Source: Cryptococcus deneoformans JEC21 (taxonomy: Eukaryota > Basidiomycota > Tremellomycetes > Tremellales > Cryptococcaceae). From it: a stretch of DNA of 64,000 nt. A program made the position numbers and the translations under genes. Location of the stretch: the NCBI RefSeq assembly GCF_000091045.1, contig NC_006670.1, forward strand, positions 655,001 to 719,000, written 5' to 3'. Shown piece by piece: positions 36,362 through 47,650 of this stretch. The notes beneath the pieces were generated by a model. The model was given only the letters and a program-made list of their open reading frames with translations. It did not search any database and was not told the DNA's origin. How positions within the stretch are numbered: the stretch's first letter is position 1; each line of letters opens with the position of its first letter.

Positions 36362-36739
36362 CGTGGAAGTTTTGTTAGGGAGTATATCAGAAGATATGCG
36401 GATGTGGTGGTGATGTGGGTGGTCTAACCATTCTATATATATCTTTGACAGGAGAAACGTTTTGTGAAGTGAGTCATCAGCGGAATCGGATCTGGTAGCG
36501 GAAGTGGAGGAAAGGAGATAGACTCGATAGTCTCTTAACCCGAAAGGTCCGTGTTTCGCGTTTCTGGCCAAATTCATTTATCGCTGATGACACAAGAAGC
36601 AAGTGCTAGTAGTAGTACCTGAATCCGCAGCAGCGGCCTTGTCCGTTCCCAAGCTCGACAGCATCATCCTTCTGCCCGTTAATTCCATTTCGCGCAGACG
36701 GCCGGCAACAGCCTGAGTAACACCCGCAAGAATAGCACT

Positions 36740-37924
36740 ATGATCCCCTCACCCCGATCCTTCCTTGCAGGTTGGAGACCTGAGACTCAAACGTCCCCAG
36801 ATATTCCACCACTCGTAGCGGCCGAGATCGCACAAGAATAGTGAGTCCTGCGTCAGAGCGGCCTTTCGACGCCTCAAAAAAAACGTGGTTGGCCAGTATT
36901 AACGGCAGTTTCTTCCCCCAGTGCGTCATTGAGAGTTCCAAATGGGTGCCCCAAAGGGATGTTCCTCGTTCCCACAGAGGAAACGCTCTTGAGATGGCAT
37001 GGTGTCCTCTTTCTACATCATGGTGAGTGCGAAGACCACTGTTCGCCTTAATCTCCAGTAACAGGTGAAGGTCGGTGGAAGGTGGAGGCTGACTGAGGGC
37101 TGAAACATTCCATGGGCTGATGAAATTATCCTTCTCGACTTGAAATGATTAATTGAACAAGGTCCATATTCAGGATCTATCCTGCGCTTTACTGTTGATT
37201 TCCCTTCGAACTATCCTCAAAGTGGCCCTACAGTTCGTTTTAACTCAGATGTATTTCATCGTAAGTGACATCGATTGTCATATAATCAAGAGCTCAAGAT
37301 TGCTAGCTCTGGTTGATGCAAGGACAAAAATATGGCATCCTCGAGGCAACAAAATGCAATGGAGGCAGGTCTTACCATCTTTTGCTTGTCGATCGGATCC
37401 ATCGTCTGTCAAAGATCATCCGTTGACCATGTTTGTTAAAGACCAAAAGTGGATCATATCTCCCGGCTATTGCATGAACTCAAGAGTAGTTTCAGCCGCG
37501 TGACTTTGGATTTAATTGAAGAGAGAGAGGCAGTAAACAAACACGTCTGGTCGTGCGTCTGAGGTACCTTTTGGCGCTATATGATGGTGCGCTGACAAGT
37601 AGTGTCATCAATCATCGCGCACATGCGGCTTGCCTTGAACGGTCATTTTTATTTTGCCACCTCAGGCTATACCAACACTCTCGCCAAACGTTCATTTCCT
37701 TGACAGCTCAACGTGCTGTACACTCTGCGTCCCAAACGGTTCTCTTCCCCGCTGTCTACTCTCAATCTCCATCATCCACGACCCCTCCAAGAAGGCGACA
37801 AACATCCTTGAATAGCTTATCTTCTGATGATGGATTGGGGCCAACTGAGCCTCTAATCAATTTTAAAGAGGTTAACCTTGATGAGAAAGAACAGCTATTG
37901 GCCCGGCTGAGAAGTGCTTATTAA
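36740..37924 (+). CDS. E2-like (UBC-fold) protein without catalytic cysteine
   Basis: Exons 36740-36840, 36922-37022, 37162-37260, 37307-37403, 37442-37552 and 37666-37924 join to 255 residues. The UBC fold is recognisable: EIAQEYASLRV, CPKGMFLVPTEETLLRWHGVLFLHHG, SILRFTVDFPSNYP, PTVRFNSDVFHP, and a last helical part LLHELKSSF and QTFISLTAQRAV. The stretch after FHPLVDARTKIWHPRG, where active E2s carry the thioester Cys, has none, so it resembles the AKTIP/FTS or UEV group, which act as adaptors in vesicle tethering or ubiquitin signalling. The fourth junction is uncertain: a GC donor at 37365 would give KMQWRPKVDH and a 242-residue product. It is divergent from the dehydrogenase gene with 378 bp between. 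Confidence 0.65.
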
Positions 37925-38524
37925 TAGGGTGACAAATAAGCGTAACAAACTCTGTTATATGTTAGTCATGTGATTACACTGTTTATCTTCATTCTCCTCA
38001 TCAACAATCAATGAAGCTTGACTTCTTTATAAGAGACCTGAAGCAGATCGCGTTACATTTATGGGCAGGTATCATCCTGGTTGCAAGCCCAACGAATAAT
38101 CCGAATCATTATTCAAAGTGTCATGCGAGTTGCCCCGCGCCACCACCGCCAACAAACCATTGTCGACAGAAGAAAATTCGCTGAAACTCATAAATGCACG
38201 AATCCATGCGTAAGCAGAATATATGAGATGTTCAAGTAGCCGCATAGGTTTGGAAGTTTTAGAAGTAAGCAAGGTGGATCACGCTGCGAGATAAAAATCA
38301 ACCGGGTCAAGTGCTTTAAAAATAAATAAGTTACTATACGTAATACAACTGCGTACTTACGTGGTTACGTCGCGTCGTCCCCGCAAGCGAAAGGTTCCTT
38401 CTTCTTTTTCGTTGTTCATTTCGTTTCGAGTTCAGCAATACGCTACAATTTATAACTACTATAGCTTTCCTTATAGATTCAAGCTGTTCAATATTTCTGC
38501 CAATCGTTGCTTGTAATAAACCCG
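37925..38524. other. Intergenic region with likely promoter of the calycin-like gene
   Basis: This 600-bp gap between two plus-strand genes has no credible gene. It contains an AT-rich block (ACGTAATACAACTGCGTACTTACG, about 38337-38362) and a T-rich leader before the ATG at 38525. Short minus-strand frames look like chance. Confidence 0.35.
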
Positions 38525-38593
38525 ATGAGTTTGGCTAATCCGGTACAGTTATTACATAAGCCCGGCTCGACCCACCCATCACTATCCGACGGA

Positions 38594-38633
<40 letters not shown>

Positions 38634-39106
38634 GCGTTGTGTGGAGTACTCTGCCCATGTGGAAGGTGTGTGTTATGTTTTCTTTATAATGAAGGCCAGC
38701 TGGATGACTTCGTCTAACAAGGACAAGAAAGGTAAGTTGAATTGTCATGGCAAATGTATGTTGTGATACTTTCCGTGCCAAGGTGAACCATTGCGATAGA
38801 TGTAACGATCACGTACACCCCCGTGGCCAAACGTTGTGAAGCAAAAATTGTCGAATTTGAAGATTTAGTGGAGTATAAAACAAAATCAAGCACGAACGGC
38901 GGCAAAACTAATACCAGCAAGTCTCAGGATGAGGAACCTGGCAGATGTGCTAACGATATTGCAGTCAAGGGAATCGATACTTTGTCGCCCGGGTAGATAA
39001 ATTCATCCTTTTCCAACAACTTCCCGAGATCCATCCTGACGATGCATGTATATCTAGTTCTAACGGAGCTACTTTTGACTGGAAAGGCAAAGGACTTCTA
39101 TTCTTT

Positions 39107-39138
<32 letters not shown>

Positions 39139-39419
39139 AAAGGATGTCGAACAAGGGCTAGAGTGGGCTGTTACTTGTAAGTAATATTTGCGATTGGCTT
39201 CCTTTCTGATGAGTGATTATGACAGATTTCTCCAGAACATTGTTCACCCCAGCGGGCATTGACATCTACGTCAGAACCATCCCCTCCTCATCTAAATCAC
39301 AAAATTTGACCGCTCCCGAAGACCTGTTGCAACAGTTGGTAAATGAAATTCAAAACATCGATGTAAATAGCATAAGGACCCTGGCAACGCAGGGATTTAG
39401 AGTTCCTGGAAGCGTCTGA
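38525..39419 (+). CDS. Calycin/lipocalin-like protein of unknown role
   Basis: Exons 38525-38665, 38722-38731, 38800-38992, 39058-39176 and 39226-39419 join to 218 residues. The layout FMGKWGVVWSTLPMW, DVTITYTPV, VKGIDTLSPGS, TFDWKGKGLLFFVHSHWEVLGYG, and WAVTYFSRTLFTPAGIDIYVRT alternates short strands as in a lipocalin-type barrel and is followed by a helix. This resembles fungal calycin-domain proteins, but the family call rests on pattern, not on a signature. No signal peptide or membrane span is seen, so it is probably cytosolic. A lipophilic ligand would be expected if the fold is right. The second exon is only 10 nt long. Confidence 0.6.
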
Positions 39420-39523
39420 TCACAATAAGGTGGTTACGGAGTATGGTTGTCTTTTTTCTAATTGGAAGTAGATATATATCCATATGCCGCAATCTTTGTA
39501 TTGCGGATCTTGTGAGGAGTTGT

Positions 39524-40322
39524 TTATATTGACAATATTTCTACCCCATCGTCCGTGATTAATACTTGATGCTCGAACTGGGCGGCCCGAGCTCCCGTCT
39601 GAGGTCGTAGATTCCTTAGCATATCCTTCTGAGTAATGTCATGCACACTCACTCTTGTGGCTAGGGTCCATCCATCATCCCATATATCACCTCTCGAGTT
39701 GACGCCTTGTACGAGACAGGGTTCAATAGTGAAACAGTCTCCTGGCATCATCTTTCCCGGCTCTGAGTTGACTTAAAAACAGACAGCGGATCAGCATTTG
39801 GTAAATCCTCTCTGGAAGAGTAATGGATGAAGACTTAGGATACATACCATCATGGAAAATCCAAGGCGGTTGATGAAACACTTTACCAATCCCATGTCCT
39901 GATATCTGGGAATTCACGGAGAATCCATGTCTTTTAGAAAATTCCCTGACCCAATAATCAGACTGGTTGTTCCTTAAGGCTTTTCAAAGCGACGAACTCA
40001 CCCAATCACCTTTCCGATCTCGCTAATTTGCACGCCTGGTTTACACACACGAATGCCCAGATCTAACGCTTCTTGAGTAGCGGATACAAGCTCACGTCCT
40101 AGCTTGTCTACTTCAGGGAGGACGAATGTGGCTGATGTGTCTCCATGATATCCGTCCAGATAAATCGTCAGGTCGATATTTATGATATCTTGGGGATGTA
40201 AAGGGCGGCTGCGCGAACACGATCAGTGTCGAACCTTTTTTTTCGCCAGCATTCGACTTGCTTGTCAGGTATACCATCTAAACACCGAAACCGTAAGTAA
40301 TTACACATAAACGTATTTATGA

Positions 40323-40369
<47 letters not shown>

Positions 40370-40776
40370 CGGATAATTGGAGTACCCGAGAGGAGAAGGA
40401 TAAGCGCCATGCTCAATAATCATTTCATGAATGGCTTTGTCCACCTGGGCCGTTGTTATTCCTGGCTGCTCAACGATTAAGCCACATAACTACAGCTTGG
40501 GAGGAGACTGAAATGTTTACCTTTACAATACGGTGCCCTGCTCTCTTCAGAATATCTGCAGCAACTCTGCAAGCCATTCGGACACCCCATTCCTCTTTAC
40601 TGCCCAGAGCTATCCTCGCTCCTTCAGTTTCGTTATCTACTCCCATCTCTGGAATATTATGCTCCCCCCAAGGGGCGGTAAAAAAGTTGATTGGCACATA
40701 CTGCGGGCGACGGATATGCTCTGGTACTGGTAGCGGTTCTGGGTAGGATGTGATGGCTGAGGAAGAGGGAAGAAGT

Positions 40777-40811
<35 letters not shown>

Positions 40812-40847
40812 TGCCCTTTTGAGTATTTGTGACGGTGCTCTGAACAT
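39524..40847 (-). CDS. Mitochondrial methionine aminopeptidase (type I)
   Basis: Removes the initiator Met from mitochondrial-matrix or imported proteins. Exons (descending) 40847-40521, 40465-40333, 40277-40262, 40208-40002, 39945-39848 and 39771-39524 join to 342 residues. A presequence-like start ([16 protein letters not shown]) and the linker resemble MAP1D. Metal ligands are two Asp in [20 protein letters not shown], a His in [14 protein letters not shown], a Glu in CFTIEPC and the last Glu in FEHQVLI; the His of NNVIVHGIPD is also present. The third intron (40261-40209, 53 nt) starts with GCAAGT instead of GT. A GT-based alternative would be only 26 nt. It is divergent from the TRAP-alpha-like gene with 322 bp between. 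Confidence 0.88.
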
Positions 40848-41169
40848 GGATGAGAAGCGACTTTTGTTATTTTCTTGAGATTACAGTTTTGTCTTTGTGG
40901 GTCACTGAAAGCTGGCTGGTCAACCTCCACCCCACCCACTTGCCTCACGGATGTGAAATAAAAATGAGTTGTTCGTAACATGGGACACGTGCCACTAACC
41001 GGGAATAACGGTTCTATCCGCTTTGTGCCTGAGTGGTGGTGGGGCTTCGGTCGTCGCGACACGAATATCGCTGGTCATCATCCCGCATCACGCATCTTGC
41101 ATTCACGATTCGACATTGCTATTCAACCCATCTGTCATTTCTCTTCTCCTGTCTCACACGTAACTCGCG
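40848..41169. promoter_or_regulatory. Bidirectional upstream region, methionine aminopeptidase and TRAP-alpha-like
   Basis: These 322 bp separate two outward-reading genes. A CACGTG E-box lies at about 40985-40990 (GGGACACGTGCC). The right part is rich in pyrimidines before the start at 41170. No other gene fits. Confidence 0.45.
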
Positions 41170-41263
41170 ATGGGTACGTCTACACGGCTTCTACCAATCT
41201 GACTCCGCTCACTGCATTTTAGGCATCTTTACTCACTCTGCAGAGGATGACGTCCTTGTCTCT

Positions 41264-41300
<37 letters not shown>

Positions 41301-41541
41301 CCTTTCGAAACCATGTGCTACATGTATTGATCATCTAAGCCAGATGTCGTCAATGGAGAGGATAACAACATTCTGATCCACTTGATTAACTCCGGCTCCA
41401 AAAACTACACCCTCGTGTCTGCTTCTGCCAGTTACCATGATCCTGCCAACCATTGGGCTCTGGTAAGTAATACTGCCTTCCACAGTCGGACTGTGACTTA
41501 CTTTCTTTCGACTACAGGTCAAGAATGCGACCACCCTGAAG

Positions 41542-41588
<47 letters not shown>

Positions 41589-41629
41589 CGTGTACTCTGA
41601 GTATGTTTTCATCGCTGGTTTGTTATCTA

Positions 41630-41673
<44 letters not shown>

Positions 41674-41767
41674 CGTCACGGTCAATCTCGCCGAGACTGG
41701 CACGAAGGATCTACATTATATTACTGCTATGAACCGGACAGTTTCTATCGTTGAAGCCCCTGGTTCA

Positions 41768-41829
<62 letters not shown>

Positions 41830-42121
41830 GTGGTGGGCATACGACTCCTACTTCGCACCCAAGAGCAAGGTTAAGGGGAAAAAGAAGTCTGGTCCTGGAC
41901 CTAAGAAAGTCCAGGCTGTTGTGCCCGGGAAGGAGAGTGTGTATCCAGAGGTCAAGCCATATGAGGAGGAGTGGATCCCGGAACAGCTTCTGAAGAGCAA
42001 GCAGAACAAGCTGAAGAAGAGAAACGTAGACGGAGCCAGCTCGGCTGGGGAGATAACTAGCGGCGGTGAGACAAGTGGAGCAGAGGGTAAAGGGAAGAAG
42101 AGGAAAGGTAAGAAGGCGTAG
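41170..42121 (+). CDS. Translocon-associated protein alpha-like (SSR1/Irc22 family)
   Basis: Exons 41170-41173, 41223-41294, 41344-41462, 41518-41600 and 41647-42121 join to 250 residues. The lumenal Ig-like domain (DDVLVSASFPETNAFG, NNILIHLINSGSKNYTLVSASAS, FRPQELGLTVTVNL) is followed by one membrane helix (FQLIFLYLILGTALTLGGWWAY) and a Lys-rich cytosolic tail with a long acidic/Gly-rich end and KKRKGKK. This order fits the TRAP alpha subunit of the ER Sec61 channel. The modelled start exon is only 4 nt (ATGG), so the protein would begin MGIFTHSAEDD and lack the expected signal peptide. Either a first exon further left was missed, or this branch has lost it. Confidence 0.75.
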
Positions 42122-43029
42122 ATTGCGTAGATTGCTTGGGCTATGCATGTGTTGTTCAAATCTCTCCATTTAGGAGTTTTGACGAGCACTACAGTTGCAG
42201 CACCTGCATCATCATCCTTCTAGCCATACCATCATCTTCGCATGATTTTCGATGGTTATTTAATGATTCCAAATTATTCAGAATGAACTGTAACAATGGG
42301 CATTACAAATGTACTAACAGAAGATAAATCCGTTAGGGCATGTGAGCTACTGCCTCAAATGTCTACCTCTCCAACTGTTGGAAACCGGCTCCTCCACAGT
42401 AAAATGGAAGGGCAGAAGGGCACCAGGTGAGTCAATCTATGATGAATCCTATAAGACGATGTCTTAAGTCGTTGAAGGATGGGACAGTGCCAGTTACATT
42501 TAAAACGAGAGAGCCCATGTCCTTGTTAGTGGTATTCAGTGGAGCGCTAAGAGAGGAAAGCAAGGAAGGAGGATTCAAGATATGGGCGGAAAAGGTGACC
42601 AAGAAATTTCAGAGGAGAACCATATGTAAAGGAAGTAATCTCAATGATGCGAAGATCCGAGGGGACCCAGAAAATAGGAGTTGAAAGATGGAATTGATTG
42701 CTGATGCGACAAGTCAAGATATATATACATATATGATGATGTATGTAGTCGGTAATTTCAACAATCATGATCAATTAAAAGTCAACAAGCCATCATCGTC
42801 GGTGTGAAGTACAAGTAGTTAATAACGCACATTTAGAAGCTCCTTCACCGTGGGAAAAAAATGATTTCCTTGCCACCAGCAAACAAGGAAGAAAGTTGGC
42901 GCGGCGTCTCGCGAACGAAGAGTACGTACGTAGAAGGACGACACGACAGAACTGTTATTATATGCGGAGCAAAGCGTAACAAAACAGTTTCACTGAACCA
43001 CTATCTACCTCAATCACATATTCCCAAGC
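42122..43029. other. Intergenic region, TRAP-alpha-like to MAM33
   Basis: These 908 bp contain no gene I can support. A plus-strand frame of 85 codons (42427-42684) lacks a domain or splice context. GGCGCGGCGTCTCGCGAACG (about 42898-42918) is a GC-rich patch in the probable MAM33 promoter, and a TA-rich stretch lies at about 42716-42740. Confidence 0.35.
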
Positions 43030-44112
43030 ATGTCTCTGCCTCTTCGTGCCGCTCGACCTCTTCTTCGAGCTTCGACTCTCACAGCAGCGCGTCGTATTTC
43101 CGTCGCTTCTGCCATTCGACCGCTTTCCCGTGCGGACTGTGGAGAATGTGGATGTGTTAGTAGCCGAGCTTTCAGCACCACTCCCCTTCGACGTGGTAGC
43201 GGCGAAAGTAAGCTCATAGACCCCTTCCTTGAATAATATTGCTAACAGGCGAATTCCTCTCAGCCGACGGTACTCTGATTTCTGCCCTTGCTGCTGAGCA
43301 CAAATATGAGTTGGAATCGGCTGCCGCCCAACCTGAAGTCCCTGCTTTCATTGAAAGCTTCAAGGCTCAAGGCGTCTGGAATATTGAAGACACTGCGGGC
43401 TCTGATGACATTGTCTTGACTCGAAAGTTCGGTAATGAAACGTATGTATTCAACCTTTTTCACGATATTTGGTCCAGCATCATTGCTAACATTCAGTAGT
43501 ATTAAGCTCACTTTTCAGGTATCTGACCTCGATGCTACTGCATTTGACCCAGAGTACCCCGCTGCCGAAGAAGACTCTGAAGGCCCTGCGTCTGGCCCTG
43601 CATCTATCACTTGTTCTTTGGTTATCACCAAGTCTGCTGCTCCGGGGGCCTTGATGGTCGACCTCGAAACTTGTGACGAGGGTTTTGAAATCACAAATGT
43701 CGCCGTTTATGACAAGGCCTTGGCGGATGCGAAGGGCGCCGAAGGTGACTGGGAAAGAAGATCCAGGTATATGGGTCCTCGTAAGTAACGTTTTCTTTTG
43801 GTTCATCACGAGAGGCTTATTTATCGACGACCCAGAATTCGACCACCTCGACGAGACTGTTCAAGAGGCATTCGGCTCTTATCTCGCTGAGCGCGGCGTG
43901 GACGAGTCCCTTGGTCAGGCTCCGGTTAGGTTCCACACTTTATCAAAATGCTAACTTGTTCGCATAGCCGATTTTGTCCTCTCTTACTGCGAGCACAAAG
44001 AGCAAAAGGTATGTAGAAAAGTATCTGATACCCGACAAGGGGCGTTCGCTAATCGTCAACTCAGGACTACGTCTCATGGATCGACCAGGTTCGAGGTTTT
44101 GTTGAACAGTAA
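43030..44112 (+). CDS. MAM33: Mitochondrial matrix acidic glycoprotein-family protein
   Basis: Homologue of yeast Mam33 and human p32/C1QBP, a donut-shaped matrix trimer linked to ribosome assembly and respiratory protein synthesis. Exons 43030-43207, 43249-43441, 43500-43780, 43836-43913, 43968-44008 and 44065-44112 join to 272 residues. The start MSLPLRAARPLLRAS through SRAFSTTPLRR is a classic mitochondrial presequence with an AFSTTP cleavage region. The acidic core includes LAAEHKYELESA, DDIVLTRKFGNETIKLTFQVSDLD, SLVITK, DEGFEITNVAVYDK and DETVQEAFGSYLAERGVDESLADFVLSYCEHKEQKDYVSWI, the family ending. The acceptor at 43499 has a second AG three bases earlier (a CAGTAG tandem), which would add one Ser. 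Confidence 0.88.
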
Positions 44113-44395
44113 TTAGCGGTTAAGAACGGATGAATGGATCGGGTAGCAGTAATCTTCGGATGACTACACGGAATTACATGCACTGCTCTGCAATATGAAT
44201 TATATGGTAAAGTCTTCTCCAATGAGCGAATAATACGTACAATGAATGTGCAGAGGGGAAACTGCGCCACAACAAGATTGCCTTCGGTGTTTCGGCGATA
44301 CCCGCCCCGCATCTACTGTGGTTCCGTATGATACACGAGTATATCCTTGTCGCTGTTTTCTTTGGATTTCTCCCCCTCCACCGGAAACGTCCACC

Positions 44396-45893
44396 ATGTC
44401 GGCAGCTGCTGATAACCCGCACCCCCACATTGACCCAAGTCTTGTAGCTCTTGCAGCGCAGGTTCAAGCTCATGCCAATGCCCAAGCACAGCGCCACGTC
44501 TCCATCTCTATCCCCCACCGCCACATCCCACCTGCTGCCACTGACAACCACCTTGGCCTCGGCTTGCCTTCAGAAGCTCTGGGGTCTGCCCTTCAGATCG
44601 ATCCATCATTATTCGAAATTGAGCAAGTCGTCAATGATGTACGGAGAGGCAAGATACGACTAGGCGAAGATCGACGTGATGAACAAGAACCAGAGAGGTC
44701 AGTACAGCACCCGAACGACACAGCGCATCACAGCCAACATCAACAACAAGATGACCATCCGGGGGAACACGGTGGGATGGAAGGACATGGGGGGCTTGGG
44801 GATGCGTCCGACGGCTTGCAGATGGACGATGAAATTGATCCAACCTTGCGGGAGATCGTTAACAGTCTCACTAACGCTCAACAGGTATGTCGATCCGTCG
44901 AAGGCCTCTGGCACCTGCTGATTAGTAGACAGTCTTCCCATCTGAATGCCCCCGGACTGTCACATGCCCAAGCAGCTGCTGCTATCGGGGCTCACTTAAC
45001 GGACGCCGAAGAACGTGAAAGATTACAACAGAGTTTACAAGCCTCTCTCGAAGATCTTACGCACGCCAGTTTCGGTATGTTTGTCAGATGTTAGACATGG
45101 CAGTAGCTGATGTTCAACAGGATCTCTTTTTCCCCCAAATTACTCCAACTCCCCCAGTCAGGGGTTTCTCACCCTTAATGATCATCACAATATTCACGAC
45201 ACCGAAGTTGATCTGTCCAATCCTTCCCTTGATGTCAACGCTGAAGTTGGTTCCTCCTCCACGTCACTAGATGCGTCTCCGATGGCCGATCCCGAGTCTT
45301 CTAATTCTGTCAAGCGCGGAAGGGGTCGTCCGAAAGGTTCCAAAAACAAGCCTAAACCTGGTCCACCTCCACCTAAACCGCCCAAACCGCCCAAACCCCC
45401 TGCACGACCCAAAGGTCGACCTCCAAAACAGCGCACACCAGCAGAGCAAGCAGAGTATGAACTTCGAAAGCACGAGAAGGAATTAGGAATTAAAAGGCAA
45501 AAAGGAAGACCACGCAAATTTCCTGGCTATCTCGTCAGAGAAATGAGGTTGAAGAAGAACAGGGAAGAGTTCAACGAACTCATGAGGGAGTACGAGGAGA
45601 AAAGGAGGGAAGAAGAGTTAGCGAATCTTGAGATGGCTGGCGTGGATACGCAAATACATTTAGGAGAAGGGCCATCACTGGCCAGTCATGATCACCATGT
45701 CCACGACCCTCATCTTCATGGAGAACATCATGGGCATCATGAACAGCATGATTTCTCAGACTGGTCAGTACAAGATGACCAGACTTTGCTCGATGTGGTT
45801 GGAGTGGGACATCATGAGATGAGTGTGGGCATAGGTGAGGAGGAACAGGATCATCATGAAGGGATGGATGAGGTATTTGGGATCAGGAGCTAG
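44396..45893 (+). CDS. AT-hook nuclear protein with three AT-hooks
   Basis: Exons 44396-44884, 44933-45074 and 45121-45893 join to 467 residues. Three AT-hook cores are visible: RGRGRP (277-282), KGRPPK (308-313) and KGRPRK (338-343), with a proline-rich linker (PPPPKPPKPPKPPARP) between the first two. Upstream the protein repeats a short IDPSL/DPTL-type motif (HIDPSLVALA, IDPSLFEIE, IDPTLREIV). A His-rich end (residues about 400-450, HDHHVHDPHLHGEHHGHHEQHD) follows a charged helix (NREEFNELMREYEEKRREEEL). AT-hooks bind the minor groove of AT-rich DNA, so a chromatin or transcription role is likely; the family is not otherwise recognised. The first intron (44885-44932, 48 nt) is in frame. Confidence 0.75.
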
Positions 45894-46234
45894 TTCTCCA
45901 AGGTGTTGAAATTACGAACAGGAGTTCAGGACACGATCTTGAACGTCATAGTTGTATTGTTAGTGTCCCCAGCCGGTAATTTGAGGCTTGTTGCACAATA
46001 ATCTAGAATGTATAAAGTCCCTTAAGCCCACATTCAAGTTGGTAAGTGTAATGGACGAATAGTGAATTGTTTCTTGAAACAACGAAGGTAGTGGTTAACC
46101 TTTCATCACAGCAATAGCTGCTACGGTCCTGTATCGCTGTTCCTGTCCATTGCCCGACTCCGGCAGGTTCACAGTAATACTATAGCAGGCCATGATCGGT
46201 CGTGCATTTACAAAATATTGTCTTGGGATATGAA
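45894..46234. terminator. Convergent 3' region, AT-hook gene and VMA11
   Basis: These 341 bp lie between two converging stop codons and should hold both 3' ends. AT-rich stretches suit polyadenylation (TTGCACAATAATCTAG, about 45990), but no precise signal could be fixed. No other gene was found. Confidence 0.35.
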
Positions 46235-46722
46235 TCAGTTAGCACCACAGACCGCTTCTCCGACCGCTGTGTTGAGGATCAAAGCTACAATAAGACCATA
46301 AAGACCCTAGGTGATTATAAGCAAGAGATGTGGTATCGAAGCTGAGTACTTACGATAACTTCGGCAAAGATAAGTATAAGAACCATTGAAACAAACACCT
46401 TTGACTCATAAAGGTATGCGCGCACACACTATTACCCATATTAGCAGCTATTTTTCCTGAGGTTGGGTAAATAGCACGACATACAGCATCCCCGACAATC
46501 CCTATAGCGTACCCTGCCGCTAGCCCAGTGAAACCACAAGCTGTGGTGTCCATTCAGCCAATTGTCTCTATTGGAGGGGTTGGGATCCAAGTCCTGTGGA
46601 ATACTTACCCAATCCAGCAGCAAGATGGACGAACCCCGCGAACAAAGAGTAAGGCTCGGAAGGCGAGACTATCCGAACATCGTCAGATACGTAATGGCCT
46701 ATAGGGGGACAAAGGAATGACA

Positions 46723-46753
<31 letters not shown>

Positions 46754-47188
46754 GAGACCATATACCGCGATAACTATGGGCATGTCAGAGGGCAATGCTT
46801 GGGTATGGGCATGTTAGAAATGTGGGACATACTACCGGACATCTACACGTTGGAGGTCAGATGGGTGCGCTCAGATACAAGTGACTTTGGTAGACTTACA
46901 ACGACAGGAATTAAAGACTGTCACAGTGCCAATCGAGCAGATCAATACATTTCCAATCACAACCAAATACAATAGCCAGTACGGTACACACCTTCATGAT
47001 AAGGTCGGGCCTGATGTTCAACAATCAGCATTTCGGGATGTCCTCAATTGTTGTTTCGAGCACTAACCTAAAAGTACCCAAGCCCGCGATTCCTATGCCA
47101 GCTTTAGAAGTCCCGTAAGCTGCTCCAACTGTAGAAAACACTATCTGCGGCGTATTATCAGTATTCATTGATCGGAATAGGAGGATGG

Positions 47189-47227
<39 letters not shown>

Positions 47228-47283
47228 GAGCTTAAGAGCGAAATGATATATTTGGCTGTACACACCCGAAGAATGGAGCCCAT
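46235..47283 (-). CDS. VMA11: V-type ATPase proteolipid subunit c' (16 kDa type)
   Basis: Ring subunit of the vacuolar proton pump. Eleven exons (descending): 47283-47267, 47216-47195, 47144-47068, 47010-46992, 46917-46900, 46842-46836, 46773-46726, 46668-46609, 46540-46485, 46428-46354 and 46306-46235. They join to 156 residues. Four helices are recognisable: [79 protein letters not shown] and FVSMVLILIFAEVIGLYGLIVALILNT, with the proton-carrying Glu in IFAEV. GIAGLGTFRPDLIMKSLIPVV and VLIAGNISPSE match c' (Vma11) better than c (Vma3). The start ATG was set where MAPFFG begins. One exon is only 7 nt. It is divergent from CCT7. Confidence 0.9.
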
Positions 47284-47650
47284 GGGGGGCATAATTCAGA
47301 CATGATAGCAGCTGCTGTAGATGTGATGGAGATGGACCAGTCGACTAAAGGAGTAACAAGTGTAATAGCTGGCCGAAGTTACCACAGACCGGGATCAAAT
47401 TCACGTGGGAAAGGGCAATATGATGATAGTGATCCACCATTTTGCGCTTCATACTGGACCACGTGGCAATCACGCTGCAAATGCATCCCCTCACCATACC
47501 GCCACCACCCACCACCACCACATACGACGGAAGCAATTCCACGTCAGAGCTCTTTCGCGCTTGATTCATCCACCATAACCTCCTTTGCTCCTTCCACTCA
47601 GTTCCAAAGTTCCATTTCTATTCCAAAACAAAACAATATTCTTCTACACA
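47284..47650. promoter_or_regulatory. Bidirectional promoter, VMA11 and CCT7
   Basis: The 367 bp separate two divergent housekeeping genes. CCACCACCCACCACCACC (about 47501-47519) and a C/T-rich leader before 47651 are visible. An open frame across this region (47302-47811) is a chance shadow and overlaps real exons. Confidence 0.5.

Noticed and set aside
40209..40234. A 26-nt intron in the methionine aminopeptidase gene
   Set aside because: A GC-AG intron of normal length rebuilds the conserved HGIPDNRPL segment better.
42427..42684. Plus-strand 85-codon frame between TRAP-alpha-like and MAM33
   Set aside because: No domain or splice context and no support from neighbouring sequence.
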